Assembly: GCA_029549705.1 (NCBI GenBank)
Contig: JAKPIR010000391.1
Location: forward strand, 1 to 15,995
DNA length: 15,995 nt
Origin: Pseudomonadota bacterium
Lineage (GTDB): Bacteria > Pseudomonadota > Gammaproteobacteria > Burkholderiales > Methylophilaceae
Direction of reading: 5' to 3'
In this document: positions 14,139 to 15,995 of the stretch, in pieces
Layout of the letters: each line of letters begins with the position of its first letter
How positions within the stretch are numbered: position 1 is the first letter of the stretch
Position numbers and translations under genes: made by a program
Notes under the pieces: generated by a model
Seen by the model: only the letters and a program-made list of their open reading frames with translations
What the model was told of the DNA's origin: nothing
Databases searched by the model: none

Positions 14139-15929
14139 ATGAAACGTATCGCATTATTAGGCATGCCCAACACGGGGAAATCCACCCTGTTCAATCGCAT
14201 TAGCGGCGCATCGGCGCGCGTTGGCAATTGGCCTGGCATTACGGTAGATTTAATGAGCGCCAAAATTTTAATGGGCGGACATATTGCGGAACTGATTGAT
14301 TTACCTGGCATTTATGACTTGCATGGCTTTTCTGAGGATGAGCAGGTCGTTCGCCATTTTTTAGCCCATAATGCGGTGGATTTAGTCATTATTTTACTCA
14401 ATAGTTCGCAAATTGACCGCCAGCTTTCTTTAGTGTTACAAATCAAAAAGCTTAACTTGCCTGCTGTGCTGGCGCTCAACATGGCCGATGAGGCCAAACG
14501 GGCTGGCATCAGCATTGATACCGAAAGCTTGACGCGCGAACTCAACATGCCCGTCATTTCCATCAGCGCGAAGTTTGGCGATGGCCTGCCAAAAGCCTTG
14601 CAAGCAGCAGCCACCATTATCAATCAAAACAAAACCGCTACTGACCCGCAGCAAATTAGCCAACTGTTGCAAGAGGATAATCAAATCGAGCGCGAGATGG
14701 AGCAATTGATTGCGCATCATGTGCAGATTCCAGCAACACTGAGTGATAACACCACCGATAAAATTGACCGCATCTTGCTGCACAAATGGTTTGGCCTGCC
14801 CATTTTTTTTGCGGCAATGTTCTTACTATTTCAGTTTATTTTCACCGCTGGCAAACCGCTACAAGATGGCCTCGCCTGGGCGCTTGATTTATTTCGCACC
14901 GCTGCACTTGAGCCGCTTTTTGCCAGTAGCCCCGCTTGGCTAAGCGGGCTCATGCTCGATGGCGTTTTTAATGGTGTAGCTACGGTAGCCGCGTTTGTGC
15001 CGATTATTATTCTGTTTTTTCTGGTGATGTCGATGGTGGAAGACAGTGGTTATTTATCACGCGCGGCTTTTCTCATGGATGCACTCATGGCAAAAATGGG
15101 CTTGGACGGCCGCGGTTTTGTGATGATGCTGATGGGCTTTGGCTGCAACGTGCCAGCCCTGATGGGCACGCGCATTATGCGCTCAAAGCCAATGCGTCTA
15201 CTCACCATGCTAGTCATTCCGCTCTCGCTTTGTTCTGCGCGATTACAAGTATTCATATTTATGATTACTGCGCTCTTTACCGCTAAGCAAGCACCATTTG
15301 TCTTGTTCACGTTGTATGTGATGAGTTTTGCTACCATGTTTTTAACAGCGTTGCTGTTTCAGGGCCAATATAAAAATGCTGAGCCTTTTATATTAGAATT
15401 ACCACCCTACCGCTTCCCCACCCTGCGGCAAATCGTGTTGCGTGGCTGGCATGAGGTCAAACACTTTCTTAACCGCGCAACCAAGTTCATCATCATTGGT
15501 GTGGTGCTGGTTTGGCTGTTGACGAACTTTCCAAGTGACGTACCGCCCGCCAGCAGCGGCACCTATGCAGGGCAAATCGGCGCATTATTTGCACCAATAC
15601 TCGACCCCATCGGCATTAACAGTCAATTGGCCATTGCCCTGATTTTTGGCTTTGTGGCTAAAGAAATCGTGGTGGGTTCGCTTGCTGTGATTTACGGCAT
15701 GCAGGGCGATGCACTTATGGCGCAAATGGCAACGCAAGTCGATTGGGTGCAAGCCATGAGTTTTATGCTGTTTACCTTAATTTATACGCCTTGTTTATCT
15801 ACCGTGGCAACCTTGAGAAGTGAATCTAAGAGCAGTGCTTTTATGTGGCTGTCCATTGTGTGGTCACTCTGCCTTGCTTGGGTGGTCAGCTTTGTGTTTT
15901 ATCAAGGTGCGCGCGCGCTGGGGTTTTAA
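14139..15929 (+). CDS. feoB: Ferrous iron transporter FeoB
   Basis: A 596-residue inner membrane Fe2+ transporter with an N-terminal GTPase domain. G motifs: G1 GMPNTGKST (8-16; the second residue is Met where Asn is usual), G2 WPGITV with T35, G3 DLPG (54-57), G4 NMAD (114-117), G5 SAK (143-145). The ~160-215 region is the helical guanine-dissociation-inhibitor-like linker. The membrane part has two gate regions with SGYLSRAAF, GCNVPA (335-340), CSARLQV around C365, FGFVAKEIVVG and TLIYTPC (about 546-552). It is shorter than E. coli FeoB (773), a compact form seen in many bacteria. The start ATG at 14139 follows the feoA stop; an in-frame extension back to 14097 lies inside feoA and is not used. 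No feoC follows within the remaining 66 bases. Confidence 0.95.
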   Translation: MKRIALLGMPNTGKSTLFNRISGASARVGNWPGITVDLMSAKILMGGHIAELIDLPGIYDLHGFSEDEQVVRHFLAHNAVDLVIILLNSSQIDRQLSLVLQIKKLNLPAVLALNMADEAKRAGISIDTESLTRELNMPVISISAKFGDGLPKALQAAATIINQNKTATDPQQISQLLQEDNQIEREMEQLIAHHVQIPATLSDNTTDKIDRILLHKWFGLPIFFAAMFLLFQFIFTAGKPLQDGLAWALDLFRTAALEPLFASSPAWLSGLMLDGVFNGVATVAAFVPIIILFFLVMSMVEDSGYLSRAAFLMDALMAKMGLDGRGFVMMLMGFGCNVPALMGTRIMRSKPMRLLTMLVIPLSLCSARLQVFIFMITALFTAKQAPFVLFTLYVMSFATMFLTALLFQGQYKNAEPFILELPPYRFPTLRQIVLRGWHEVKHFLNRATKFIIIGVVLVWLLTNFPSDVPPASSGTYAGQIGALFAPILDPIGINSQLAIALIFGFVAKEIVVGSLAVIYGMQGDALMAQMATQVDWVQAMSFMLFTLIYTPCLSTVATLRSESKSSAFMWLSIVWSLCLAWVVSFVFYQGARALGF

Positions 15930-15995
15930 GCCGCTAGAATTTTAGCCACTTTAGCTGCCTGTAATTTTATACTGTGTACTATTTGGCGATATAAT

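Noticed and set aside
15930..15995. A promoter at the right edge (TATAAT at 15990-15995) and a small GCTA...TTAGC hairpin after feoB
   Set aside because: The -35 is poor, the downstream gene is out of view, and the hairpin has a short stem without a T-run; not enough to call either.
1..15995. Search for CRISPR arrays, tRNA/rRNA genes, integrases, transposases, toxin-antitoxin or phage-defence genes
   Set aside because: None seen: no regularly spaced direct repeats, no tRNA cloverleaf or rRNA-like sequence noticed, and every sizeable supported frame is a housekeeping or conserved family protein. The three 65-bp copies are too far apart for an array.

Overview
The window is ordinary housekeeping chromosome from a Gram-negative proteobacterium of moderate GC (a little under 50% by eye). 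The gene order (dapE-prmB; fur divergent from bamE-dapB; yciO/RNase AM-trpS-scpAB-rluB; yciB-yciI-bolA-ppiC; feoAB) and the protein sequences fit a betaproteobacterium. A methylotroph of the Methylophilaceae (Methylotenera/Methylophilus type) is my best guess, from recall of synteny and base composition rather than from any marker gene. I see no phage, plasmid, transposase, CRISPR array, tRNA or rRNA.

Layout. Positions 1-2269 (+): the end of dapE (lysine/peptidoglycan synthesis), prmB overlapping it by an ATGA junction, and an uncharacterised two-part methyltransferase. 2416-2841 (-): the iron regulator fur, divergent from bamE (+), an outer-membrane assembly lipoprotein with a very long low-complexity tail, followed by dapB. 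5085-11233 (-): a seven-gene same-strand run read from the right as RNase AM, yciO, a site-2 protease homologue, trpS, scpA, scpB and rluB. 11419-13452 (+): yciB, yciI, bolA and a periplasmic parvulin, closed by a clear intrinsic terminator. 13910-15929 (+): feoA and feoB behind a convincing Fur box, so the window holds both the iron regulator and a probable target.

The least ordinary material lies between the genes. A 65-bp element occurs three times without any insertion or deletion (2304-2368, 4983-5047 inverted, 13592-13656). It has a CCTTTT end, a 13-bp-arm hairpin with a 7-base loop, a fixed 12-base spacer and a CTCGAGAG end. It sits in both convergent gene junctions of the window and in the long gap before feoA. 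In the third copy the hairpin core appears inverted relative to the flanks. Two other, unrelated palindromic repeats fill the scpA-scpB and scpB-rluB gaps; one of them supplies the scpA stop codon. A 62-bp tandem duplication copies the last codons and stop of bamE into the bamE-dapB gap. No new multi-gene system is evident; the 65-bp element is the best candidate for something undescribed.
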